Part shown: piece after piece, positions 58,401 through 62,380 of the stretch | Numbering within the stretch: the stretch's first letter is position 1 | Layout of the letters: every line of letters begins with the position of its first letter | From: Serripes groenlandicus | Taxonomy: Eukaryota; Mollusca; Bivalvia; Cardiida; Cardiidae | Direction: 5' to 3' | Assembly: GCA_031761405.1 (NCBI GenBank) | Contig: JASEVX010000010.1 | Location: forward strand, 26,187,545 to 26,251,544 | DNA: 64,000 nucleotides | The notes under the pieces: generated by a model | The model's input: only the letters and a program-made list of their open reading frames with translations | Told to the model about the DNA's origin: nothing | Database searches by the model: none | Translations under genes and position numbers: made by a program

Positions 58401-59362
58401 CCGGATTGTCGGCAATTTGACCTTGAAAATCGACAAACCAAGGTCAAGGTCAAAGTAACCCTAGAAATCAATGGAACTTGTTACTTTTTAGTTTCAGGCA
58501 AAGTTTCAAGTTTGTAACCCTTTCCAGTCCTGAGATTTTGCCTCAACCTGAAACTTTAACCAAAATGTTGACAGACAGACATCCGGACAGGCGGACATCG
58601 CCAATCTATAGACCGGAATTGCTAGAGCAATCCGGCCAAAAATAATAAGTCCATATAACTATAAAACTGTTGAAAGCAAATTAAAACGCAACTTGCCGTG
58701 ATATAACTATAAAACTGTTGAAAGCTGAGTAAAACGCAATTTGCTGTGATATAACTATATAACTGTTGAAAGCAAATTAAAACGCAATTTGCAGTGATAT
58801 AACTATAAAACTGTTGAAAGCAAATTAATACGCAAGTTGTCGTGATATAACTATAAAACAGTTGAAATCAAATTAAAACGAAAGTTGCCATGATATAACT
58901 ATAAAACTGTTGAAAGCAAATTAAAACACAAGTTGATATAACTATAAAACTGTTGAAAGCAAATTAAAACGCAAGTTGCTGTGATGTAACTTTAACCAAA
59001 ATGTTGACGGACAGACAGACAGACAGACGGGCAATAGGAACGTGAAGGTCAAGAGTTATCATGGAAATCAAAAGAACATGTTAGTGGCTACACACAGACC
59101 AATTTTCAAGTTTGTAGCTGTTTCCATGTCCGAGATTTTGCTTCAACCAGAAACTTTAACCAAAATGTTGACGGACAGACAGACAGACAGACAGACGGGC
59201 AAAAGGAAGGTGAAGGTGAAGAGTTATCATGGAAATCAAAAGAACATGTTAGTGGCTACACACAGACCAATTTTCAAGTTTGTAGCTCTTTCCATGTCTG
59301 AGATTTTGCTTAACCAGAAACTTTAACCATTTTGCCTAACCTAAAACTTTAACCAAAATGTT

Positions 59363-59405
<43 letters not shown>

Positions 59406-62380
59406 GGACAGACGGACATCGCCAATCTATAGACCGGAATTGCTTAAGCAATCCGGCCAAAAATGCATGTATATATTAGAAAGAGTTGAAAATATTGTGG
59501 TAAAAAAAGTAATTGCTCACTATAATAAATCAATTTAACTTTATGCCACAATGTTTTAAAAAATAGTCTCAATTTCTGCTGTAGAAACATCAAAAAGCAT
59601 CTGCTGGTTAGCTTTCCCTCTTACAACAAATCTGCAAGCAGACAACTTTGAAAACATACCCCAAACAATTTGGAAACTCCCTTCAAATGAAGATACAACA
59701 ATTGTACAGAGTTGAAAACATGGTGACAAAAGAAGAAATTGCTTGTTTTGAGCAATTTCTTCTTTTGTCGCCATGTTTTCAAAAAGCCATCTGCTGCAGA
59801 GGCATCAGAAAACGTCTATATGAGGGAAAGGGTTATTAGATACGCTTTCATTCTTTTATTCATGTATTTCCTATTGATTTTCGAAAGTGACTGATATACA
59901 TGTGGTTTATAGAACAGGGAAGAGGTAAGATCTTATGTCAATGATTTAGAAAATGAAATTCTATCACAAAAGGTTCTACAATACTTCATTAAATACATAC
60001 CACGAGTTACGCGCGTAAAGGTTGTAGCTATAACTCTTCGCATGATGTAGTTACTACTGTTTGCATTGTGCCCTCAATACATGTACATTATTAATATACT
60101 TAATATGAAATTGTTAGAGTCGGCTGCTTCATGCATATTTGAAAGGGGAACAAAGAAAAGAAAAAGTTTAACCCTTCTCCACACATAGACGTTTTTTCAT
60201 GCCTTTGCAGCCAACGAGTTTTGAAAACATTCTGGCAAAAAGAGAAATGGCTCATTATGAGCAATTTATGCATTTATGAATAAACTCCCATTTATCTAGA
60301 TTTTTCACATTTTTGCCTAGAGGTTTCCCAAAGTCGTCTACAGATTTGTTATATGTGGGAAAGGGTTTAAATACAGTAAATGTAGAAAACATTATGAAAC
60401 AAGATGTGTTTGTGAAACACTGATGCCCCCCGAATGGCAACATCTAGGTCAACGGTCAAGGTCGCAAGGTCAAAAATTTTGGTACTGACAGAAAGGTCAT
60501 GTCACAAGGAATACACATGTGAAATATGGAAGCCATACCTGTTATGGTTCAAAAGTAGTGGTCAAGGTTAAAGTTTTTTTCGACAGACAGACAAAGAGAC
60601 AGACAGACAGGCCAAAAACTAGATGCCCACCGAATCGGTGATTCCGGGGGCATAAAAAGGAAATATATAGATAATTATGAGTAAGTGAACAGGTTAACAC
60701 CATTTCCCAGAATCAATAAACTTGCTGCAGATAAATAGAAACTCTATATTAATAAAAAAGATAATTATTACATCAATGTAGAATTTGAAACATTATGCCA
60801 GCTGGCATATTTTTACAATTTTTTTCAAAACATGTCTGCTAGTCGGAAAGGGTTAACCCTTTCCCTCATATAGACGCTTTTTGATGCCTCTGCAGCAGAC
60901 AGCTTTTTGAAAACATTATAGTGACAAAAGAAGAAATTGCTCAAACGAGCAATTTTTTAATTCTCCTCTTGCCACAATGTTTTCCACTTTTAGTCATAGG
61001 TTATCCATTCAATTATAGAGATATTCTATTTTTTGGCAAAATATGTTCAAAGTCGGCTGCTGCAGATTTGTCGTATGAGGGAAAGGGTTAACCCAGGGGA
61101 TAGAAGGCCTTGATTCTAACATTGATAAAGTAGAATTATAAGTCAAGCAGTGCTTGTTACCATAGGCTCGAGAATCATTTCTGACTTTCTAGCCCAAGGT
61201 CTTTCTCAAATGCAGATGTCTTTTGATGTATCTGCAGCAGACGACTTTGAAAAAACATAGTGGCAAAATATCAAATTGTTAATAAATAGCACTTTTTCCT
61301 TTTGCTTAAATGATTTCAGCTGTTTTCAATATTCATGCTTTCCTTTATAGAGATGTTCCATGTTTTGCCTAGATTTTTTTTCAAGGTTACGTCTGCTGAA
61401 GATTTGTTGAATATTGGAACGAGGGGCAAGATTGTTCTTGTCTTACAACCCTTTCCCACTTGTAGACGCTTTCTGACGCCTCTGCAGCAGACGACTTTTG
61501 AAACCTTGCAATTTCTCCTTTGGCCACAATGTTTTCAACTTTGTTTAACAATTAAGCTATCTTTTATGAAAAAATTTCAGGTTTTTGACATCATGTTTTC
61601 AAAATCGTCTGCTGCAGATTTATTGTATGTGGGAAAGTGTTAAAAGTATTACCTTCAACCAGGGTTTCCGGCCCAAATCTTATACACCTGACAAGCTGTT
61701 TCATCATGATGGAAATTTGAGCCATATGAATTGAGTATGCCTTAGTGAATAGGATTTAACCCCCCTTCCCCAAATACAACCTATGGGCAGCAAAAACATT
61801 AAGACAGCAATATTGAACACAATGTGAAAGTATTCCTATTGAATACAGAGGCTTTATGACAACATCTGCAGTAGATGACTTTTAACCCTTTCCCTCATAT
61901 AGACACTAAATTCTAATGCCTTCTGCAGCAGACGGCTTTTTGAAAACATAGTGACAAAAGAAGAAATTGCTCAAAACGAGCAATTTCTCCTTTTGCCAGA
62001 ATGTTTTCCACTTTTAGTCATAGGTTATCCATTCAATTTAAGAGATTTTCTATTTTTTGACAAAATATGTTCAAAGTCGTCAGCTGCAGAATTGTAGTAT
62101 GAGCGAAAGGGTTAAATATGAGCAATTTCTGTCTTTCTACAATGTTTTCATCACAATTTAATGATTGAACTCTCATTTATGGAGATTTCATGCTTTTGCA
62201 AACATATTTTCAAAGTCATCTGCTGCGGATTTGTTATATGTGGGAAAGGGGGGGTTAAAAAATATAGTTGATCTAAGAACAAATATGCTTACCTGTTTTT
62301 CTTTCTTTTCTTCCTCATATTTAGTCTTGTATTCTTCTAACTCGCCAACTTTGCTCTGTAAATCTTGCTTTTCTTTTTCC
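37374..62380 (-). CDS. Coiled-coil protein with C-terminal divergent CAP-Gly domain (12 exons; 5' end outside window)
   Basis: Exons in transcript order: 62380-62293, 53898-53715, 51690-51627, 51179-51104, 49521-49426, 47994-47851, 46693-46550, 45026-44902, 43142-42403, 41570-41460, 39535-39429, 37463-37374. Phases agree at every junction and give 655 residues plus TGA. About 275 residues of heptad-like, Glu/Lys/Leu-rich coiled coil come first, then an Asn/Gly/His and Ser/acidic low-complexity linker of about 200, then ARDAILQAVISVGDRVLL, a CAP-Gly fold (TGIIKFMGKF, VFVGIRMDEPVGDTDG, KGKRYMF, GKFYKA) and a basic tail. CAP-Gly domains bind EEY/F tails of tubulin or EB proteins, so a microtubule or centrosome role is inferred only. 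The usual GKNDG groove reads GDTDG. I cannot name an orthologue. A missing exon in the 8.4 kb intron 53.9-62.3 kb is possible. Confidence 0.87.
37520..37711 (-). mobile_element. MITE-A, CTCATA subfamily, deleted
   Basis: 192 bp, TTAA both sides. The segment between GCAGCAGAC and ATCTCTATAACTG is missing. Confidence 0.9.
37816..38068 (-). mobile_element. CTAG-ending Helitron-like element, reverse
   Basis: ACTAGAACTATCACTGAAGA, then TGATAAATACCCCCC is the reverse of the family 3' end. A segment of about 60 bp (CTTCATGTAAAATGTTATTG..) is duplicated at 37920-37981 and 38009-38070. Confidence 0.75.
38157..38405. mobile_element. MITE-D copy 1
   Basis: TIR TCGAGGGTTTGGTGTGAAAC, then GGTTGTAACTAAAA, mirrored at the other end. 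CA flanks both sides. Central hairpin GGTGCCATTGCTC..GAGCAATGGCACC. 249 bp. Confidence 0.85.
38505..38743 (-). mobile_element. MITE-A, CTCATA subfamily
   Basis: 239 bp, TTAA both sides. GTATGGATAACCTATT is tandemly duplicated inside. Hairpin GCATGTTTTGTGC is slightly mispaired. Confidence 0.9.
39229..39402 (-). mobile_element. MITE-A, CACATA subfamily, eroded
   Basis: CCCTTTCCCACATACAACAG to CTACATAAGCGAAATGG then TTAA. Sits just before a CAP-Gly exon donor (39428). Confidence 0.75.
39429..39535 (-). CDS. CAP-Gly/coiled-coil gene exon: second half of CAP-Gly
   Basis: 107 nt, acceptor catttcag, donor gtaagt. Encodes (V)GDTDGTHKGKRYMF then GKFYKAREITSVLNVK. KGKRYMF corresponds to the G.RYF of CAP-Gly, and GKFYKA to the GLFV strand. 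Confidence 0.93.
39602..39826 (-). mobile_element. MITE-A, CACATA subfamily
   Basis: 225 bp, CCCTTTCCCACATACAACAA to ATATGTGGGAAAGGG, TTAA on the right, TTGA on the left. Confidence 0.88.
40242..40474 (-). mobile_element. MITE-A, diverged
   Basis: CCCTTTCCAGCATTTAACAA to ATATGGGAGAGGG. Hairpin GCTCATCATGAGC. GAGGCGTG / GGGGCGTC shows a small internal duplication. Confidence 0.78.
40563..40715. mobile_element. MITE-B copy
   Basis: GGTCCAGATAAGGAGGGGTA, then CCCTATGTTGTGGGTAC..GAGACGATTCTTTTGAGTAC. The palindrome has several mismatches in the left arm. Confidence 0.7.
40769..40989 (-). mobile_element. MITE-A, CACATA subfamily
   Basis: 221 bp, TTAA both sides. Hairpin GCTCATCATGAGC intact. 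Right end GGGAAAGTG. Confidence 0.85.
41204..41425 (+). mobile_element. MITE-A, CTCATA subfamily, intact
   Basis: 222 bp, TTAA at 41200-41203 and 41426-41429. Lies 35 bp from the donor of a CAP-Gly exon. Confidence 0.95.
41460..41570 (-). CDS. CAP-Gly/coiled-coil gene exon: first half of CAP-Gly
   Basis: 111 nt, acceptor attccacag, donor gtaagt. Encodes MKPINYTGIIKFMGKFEADK then HKYDARVFVGIRMDEP. The TG.I.F.G and .VGI.MDEP pattern is that of CAP-Gly. The insert FEADKHKYDAR is longer than in typical members. Confidence 0.93.
41745..41968 (-). mobile_element. MITE-A, CTCATA subfamily
   Basis: 224 bp, TTAA both sides. First base mutated (TCCTTTCCC). Confidence 0.93.
42089..42353 (-). mobile_element. 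Helitron-like element, TAGCTCGTCTG family, reverse
   Basis: AGAGTGCCGCGGAGCAAATG, CCAAGGCTCGTCTG at the left and GAAAACAGACAAGGTAAAAA at the right. Ends about 50 bp downstream of the large CAP-Gly-gene exon. Confidence 0.75.
42403..43142 (-). CDS. CAP-Gly/coiled-coil gene, large exon: low-complexity linker
   Basis: 740 nt, acceptor tatttcag, donor G|gtaact. Starts NGSESSRSDHSENRSPSAPP, then an Asn-Gly-His-Gln run with NHGNQNGHHSNQN-type repeats, a basic SPTKRKRPM patch, a Ser/Asp/Glu stretch (SDDDLVHSDDSDLEDS) and ARDAILQAVISVGDRVLLTR leading into CAP-Gly. Likely disordered. KRKRPM could be a nuclear signal or a microtubule-binding basic patch. Confidence 0.92.
43200..43358 (+). mobile_element. 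MITE-A, CTCATA subfamily, hairpin deleted
   Basis: The region from the first hairpin arm to TCCATTCAATT is gone (AAATTGCCCTTCAATTATAG). TTAA remains on the right. Confidence 0.88.
43478..43655 (-). mobile_element. MITE-A, CTCATA subfamily, hairpin deleted
   Basis: TTAA both sides. GGAGAAAAAAGCTGTC replaces the segment from hairpin to AAAAGC. Confidence 0.88.
44364..44583 (-). mobile_element. MITE-A, CTCATA subfamily
   Basis: 220 bp, TTAA at 44360-44363 and 44584-44587. Inserted into an older CACATA-type MITE-A whose left part is 44270-44360 and whose right part continues at 44588 (GAGTTGAAAACATTGTGGCA). Confidence 0.93.
44770..44862 (-). mobile_element. SINE body fragment, reverse
   Basis: GCATAATGCTAACCCCGCAA, CCCTGAGCGCCAAGGAGGGC and AGCCATTACCA are the reverse of the 19955-20216 SINE body. 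Confidence 0.65.
44902..45026 (-). CDS. CAP-Gly/coiled-coil gene exon: end of coiled coil
   Basis: 125 nt, acceptor tacatag, donor gtattt. Encodes EIIGAMNDSGDYEQQDKVQQ, LLDRLDNTTPK and a Ser/Thr linker. The heptad pattern ends here. Confidence 0.88.
45333..45574. mobile_element. MITE-D copy 2
   Basis: TIR TCGAGGGCTTGGCATGAAAC. TA flanks both sides. Hairpin GGTGCCATTGCTC..GAGCAATGGCATC. 242 bp, about 90% like copy 1 by eye. Confidence 0.87.
45634..45903 (-). mobile_element. Helitron-like element, TAGCTCGTCTG family, reverse
   Basis: AACAAGAGCGCCACAAGCAA, ACGCCAACACTCGTCTGC at the left. AAAATAGACAAGCTAAAAA at the right. Best preserved member of this family in the window. Confidence 0.8.
46228..46449 (+). 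mobile_element. MITE-A, CTCATA subfamily, intact
   Basis: 222 bp, TTAA both sides. Hairpin GCTCAAAATGAGC. Confidence 0.95.
46550..46693 (-). CDS. CAP-Gly/coiled-coil gene exon: coiled coil
   Basis: 144 nt, phase 0 at both ends, acceptor ttactacag, donor gtaggc. Encodes NIQNEISKTEMLKEDLNL, then TQAEVITLKKLMYGKD and a Lys-rich end. Its 5' border, including the splice acceptor, is partially duplicated upstream at 46756-46799. Confidence 0.92.
46756..46799 (-). pseudogene. Decayed tandem copy of the 5' end of the neighbouring exon
   Basis: The minus strand reads tctacag|AATATTCTGAATGAG then about 25 further bases close to the start of exon 46693-46550. It has a one-base shift and soon meets TAG. 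A shorter third echo of the exon border lies at 46832-46859. This is a partial duplication of exon plus acceptor, not a usable exon. Confidence 0.65.
47186..47410 (-). mobile_element. MITE-A, CTCATA subfamily, intact
   Basis: 225 bp, TTAA both sides. Hairpin GCACGTTTTGTGC. Preceded by an older, eroded MITE-A (46996-47180). Confidence 0.94.
47851..47994 (-). CDS. CAP-Gly/coiled-coil gene exon: coiled coil
   Basis: 144 nt, phase 0 at both ends, acceptor cttttgtag, donor gtaagc. Encodes SLETIPRLKDTIQEQGSEIE then TLKHQVNEKTSLLLAARRAV, a clean heptad run. Confidence 0.92.
48043..48228 (+). mobile_element. MITE-A, CTCATA subfamily, right end lost
   Basis: CCTCTCCCTCATATAGACGC to GACAAAATATGTTCAATAAA. 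Hairpin GCTCAAAACGAGC. Confidence 0.82.
48453..48697. mobile_element. MITE-C, single copy
   Basis: TIR TGAGCCGTCC..GGACGGCTCA extended by CCCACGAGAAAACCAACATT / AATGTTAATTTTCTCGCAGG. Internal AGCCTGCGCAGGCTAATCCG palindrome. 245 bp. No clear TSD. Confidence 0.75.
48847..49048. mobile_element. MITE-E, TTAA-flanked element with CCCTTTCAGC end
   Basis: CCCTTTCAGCGCAAATGGCA to AATTTGGTGCTGAAAGAA, TTAA at 48843-48846 and 49049-49052. A second piggyBac-type family. CCCTTTCAGC resembles but differs from MITE-A. Confidence 0.7.
49057..49277 (+). mobile_element. MITE-A, CACATA subfamily
   Basis: CCCTTTCCCACATACAGACG to GTATGGGGGAAAGTG. Perfect hairpin ATTGCTCATAATGAGCAAT. Begins a few bases after the TTAA of the MITE-E element. 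Confidence 0.85.
49327..49417. repeat. 22-bp tandem repeat
   Basis: TTCCATGTGTTCCGTCACAC, then TG, about four copies, the last shortened. Abuts the donor of the coiled-coil exon at 49426. Confidence 0.93.
49426..49521 (-). CDS. CAP-Gly/coiled-coil gene exon: coiled coil
   Basis: 96 nt, phase 0 at both ends, acceptor atttcaag, donor gttagt. Encodes ILNNANTELREKVDDLKLQV then RHELMKNDNVEK. A 22-bp tandem repeat starts a few bases past its donor. Confidence 0.9.
49774..49987 (+). mobile_element. MITE-A, mixed type
   Basis: 214 bp, TTAA both sides. Left terminus CTTTTCCCACATATAGACG (CACATA type), right terminus GTATGAGGGAAAGGG (CTCATA type), so the two ends belong to different subfamilies. Preceded by another eroded MITE-A from about 49588. 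Confidence 0.85.
50835..51056 (-). mobile_element. MITE-A, CTCATA subfamily, intact
   Basis: 222 bp, TTAA at 50831-50834 and 51057-51060. Hairpin GCACGTTTTGTGC. Confidence 0.95.
51104..51179 (-). CDS. CAP-Gly/coiled-coil gene exon: coiled coil
   Basis: 76 nt, acceptor gtattttag, donor gtaagt. Encodes QQVRTREGEIRRLERDIDDK then DRQLE, strongly charged heptads. The first base completes a Val codon. Confidence 0.9.
51627..51690 (-). CDS. CAP-Gly/coiled-coil gene exon: coiled coil
   Basis: 64 nt, acceptor tcttacag, donor gtaagt. Encodes SEVEKAELILETTKQNLEST. Split codons G|CA and GT|A join the neighbouring exons in frame. Confidence 0.88.
51756..52051 (-). mobile_element. Composite of two MITE-A fragments
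   Basis: Left CCCTTTCCCACATATAGTTG.. is joined after GAAATTGCTCATACAACAAA to a second reverse copy ending AATTATGTGGGAAAGGG. Outer TTAA on both sides. Confidence 0.7.
52290..52470 (-). mobile_element. SINE, reverse
   Basis: CTAACAATTTTTCAGTTATA, CCTGGGTAAGTTACCAGTAA and GCGCCAAGAAGGGCAGCCAT are the reverse of the 19955-type SINE. The tRNA-like head is missing. Confidence 0.65.
52549..52767 (+). mobile_element. MITE-A, CTCATA subfamily
   Basis: TTAA both sides. GTCGTCTGCTTCTGAATTAT shows a mutated subterminal repeat. Hairpin GCTCAAAACAAGC is mispaired. Confidence 0.9.
53235..53365 (+). mobile_element. tRNA-derived SINE fragment, second family
   Basis: GTTGGTCTCTTGTAACAAAG, then GTCCCCGGTTCGAATTTGAG (B box) and a worn 3' module. 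Confidence 0.55.
53436..53657 (-). mobile_element. MITE-A, CACATA subfamily
   Basis: Left terminus worn (GAATCCCATATACAACAAAT), right GTGGGAAAGGG then TTTAA. Hairpin GCTCACGATGAGC intact. Confidence 0.8.
53715..53898 (-). CDS. CAP-Gly/coiled-coil gene exon: coiled coil
   Basis: 184 nt, acceptor cattacag, donor G|gttagt. Encodes LLQNRLSELMTGQTNTTQNL, then MRANESLDRLRIDQKKKTE and further heptads. Confidence 0.92.
53936..54424 (-). mobile_element. MITE-A split by a CTAG-ending element
   Basis: Left part 53936-54006 (AATCTACAACTGACGACGTT..). Right part from 54298 (TTAGTGGATAGAGTTGTGAG..) to ATAGGAAAGGG. Confidence 0.7.
54007..54297 (-). mobile_element. CTAG-ending Helitron-like element, reverse
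   Basis: ACTAGAAATATCACTGAAGG, then TGATGAATACCCCC at the left. ATACTATGTATCTGGAGGTA, then TAATT at the right. Confidence 0.72.
54502..54688 (+). mobile_element. MITE-A, CTCATA subfamily, right end lost
   Basis: CTTTTCCCTCATATAGACGC to CAAAAATGTTCAAATATTG, then a second reverse MITE-A starts at 54699 (TTAACCCTTTTCCACATACA). Confidence 0.85.
55401..55621 (+). mobile_element. MITE-A, CACATA-like
   Basis: 221 bp, TTAA both sides. Left end CCCTTTCCCGAATA, right TATGTGGGAAAGGG. Hairpin GCTCATGATGAGC. Confidence 0.9.
56195..56365 (-). mobile_element. SINE, reverse, with internal duplication
   Basis: GATGTTTTACGCTGCTAAAT, TTCGGTTATATCAAGGTG. GTAAGTTACCAGTACTGCTG, then GTCA is present twice in a row. 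Ends GGAGGGCAGCCATTACTACC. Confidence 0.7.
56392..56612 (-). mobile_element. MITE-A, CTCATA subfamily, intact
   Basis: 221 bp, TTAA at 56388-56391 and 56613-56616. Hairpin GCACGTTTTGTGC. Confidence 0.95.
56790..57318 (-). mobile_element. Helitron-like element, TAGCTCCACTG family, reverse, 3' truncated
   Basis: Right end CAGCCAGTGGAGCTAAA is the reverse of the family start, with GACATAAGCTCAACCGG as the hairpin partner. A SINE interrupts it. The core carries ACCAATCAACATGGCTTGAA. Confidence 0.8.
57215..57291 (+). mobile_element. Short SINE with ATTC tail and 14-bp target duplication
   Basis: TCAACCGGATTTCA precedes and follows the insert. The body is ATTTAATTGCGCGCTAAATG, ACCTTAGCTGTCGATGCGCC, GTAAAACAATATACATTCAT and ATTC repeats. 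Only the 3' part of a SINE, i.e. 5' truncated at insertion. Confidence 0.85.
57452..57674 (+). mobile_element. MITE-A, CACATA subfamily
   Basis: TTAA both sides. CCCTTTCCCACATACAGACG to GCATGTGGGAGAAATGG. Hairpin partly decayed. Confidence 0.88.
57840..58064 (+). mobile_element. MITE-A, CTCATA subfamily, last bases lost
   Basis: TTAA at 57836-57839. Right end GTATGAGGGAAAGG then foreign sequence with a second worn GTGGGAAAGGATT end at 58085. Confidence 0.88.
58653..58992 (+). repeat. 48-bp tandem repeat, about 7 copies
   Basis: Unit ATATAACTATAAAACTGTTG, AAAGCAAATTAAAACGCAAG, TTGCCGTG. It resembles the SINE 3' module (GCCGTGATATAACTG..GTTGAAAGCGGCGTTAAAC), so it probably grew from a SINE tail. 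Confidence 0.93.
59000..59415. repeat. 180-bp duplication and GACA microsatellite
   Basis: GTGAAGGTCAAGAGTTATCA..GAAACTTTAACC is present twice, each followed by GACA/GACG runs, the longest at about 59366-59412. Confidence 0.9.
60396..60656 (-). mobile_element. Helitron-like element, TTATGCCCCCC family, single unit
   Basis: Left ACAAGATGTGTTTGTGAAAC, then ACTGATGCCCCCCG. Right ACTAGATGCCCACCGAATCG, then GTGATTCCGGGGGCATAAAAA. One core unit of about 150 bp against about 18 in the 14.2-17.1 kb member. Confidence 0.85.
60857..61087 (+). mobile_element. MITE-A, CTCATA subfamily
   Basis: 231 bp, TTAA both sides. Insertions ATTAT and TTTTTAA-type stretches in the middle explain the extra length. 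Hairpin GCTCAAACGAGC. Confidence 0.93.
61448..61639 (+). mobile_element. MITE-A, CACATA-like, first hairpin arm deleted
   Basis: CCCTTTCCCACTTGTAGACG to GTATGTGGGAAAGTG. Jumps from GAAACC to TTGCAATTTCTCCTTTGGCC. Confidence 0.82.
61886..62111 (+). mobile_element. MITE-A, CTCATA subfamily
   Basis: 226 bp, TTAA at 61882-61885 and 62112-62115. Hairpin GCTCAAAACGAGC. Right end GAGCGAAAGGG. Confidence 0.93.
62293..62380 (-). CDS. CAP-Gly/coiled-coil gene exon: most upstream one in window
   Basis: 88 nt, acceptor attttcag, donor gtaagc. Encodes EKEKQDLQSKVGELEEYKTK then YEEEKKEKQ. It begins one base into a codon, so an earlier exon must end with two extra bases beyond the window. Confidence 0.87.

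Larger units (their letters stand above)
58374..59463 (-). mobile_element. Helitron-like element, GCCGGATTGC family, reverse, with arrays
   Basis: Left AACAAGAAACCGCTAAAGAC, then GGTAAGGCCGG is the reverse of the CTTGTT hairpin end. Right GACCGGAATTGCTTAAGCAA, then TCCGGCCAAAAAT is the reverse 5' hairpin. A second copy of that 5' end sits inside at 58590-58642. Confidence 0.8.
58321..59600. mobile_element. MITE-A (CACATA) split by a 1.1 kb Helitron-like element
   Basis: Left part 58321-58373 (CCCTTTCCCACATACAACAA..). Right part from 59464 resumes TAGAAAGAGTTGAAAATATT, then GTGGTAAAAAAAGTAATTGC. The right terminus is worn. Confidence 0.75.
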
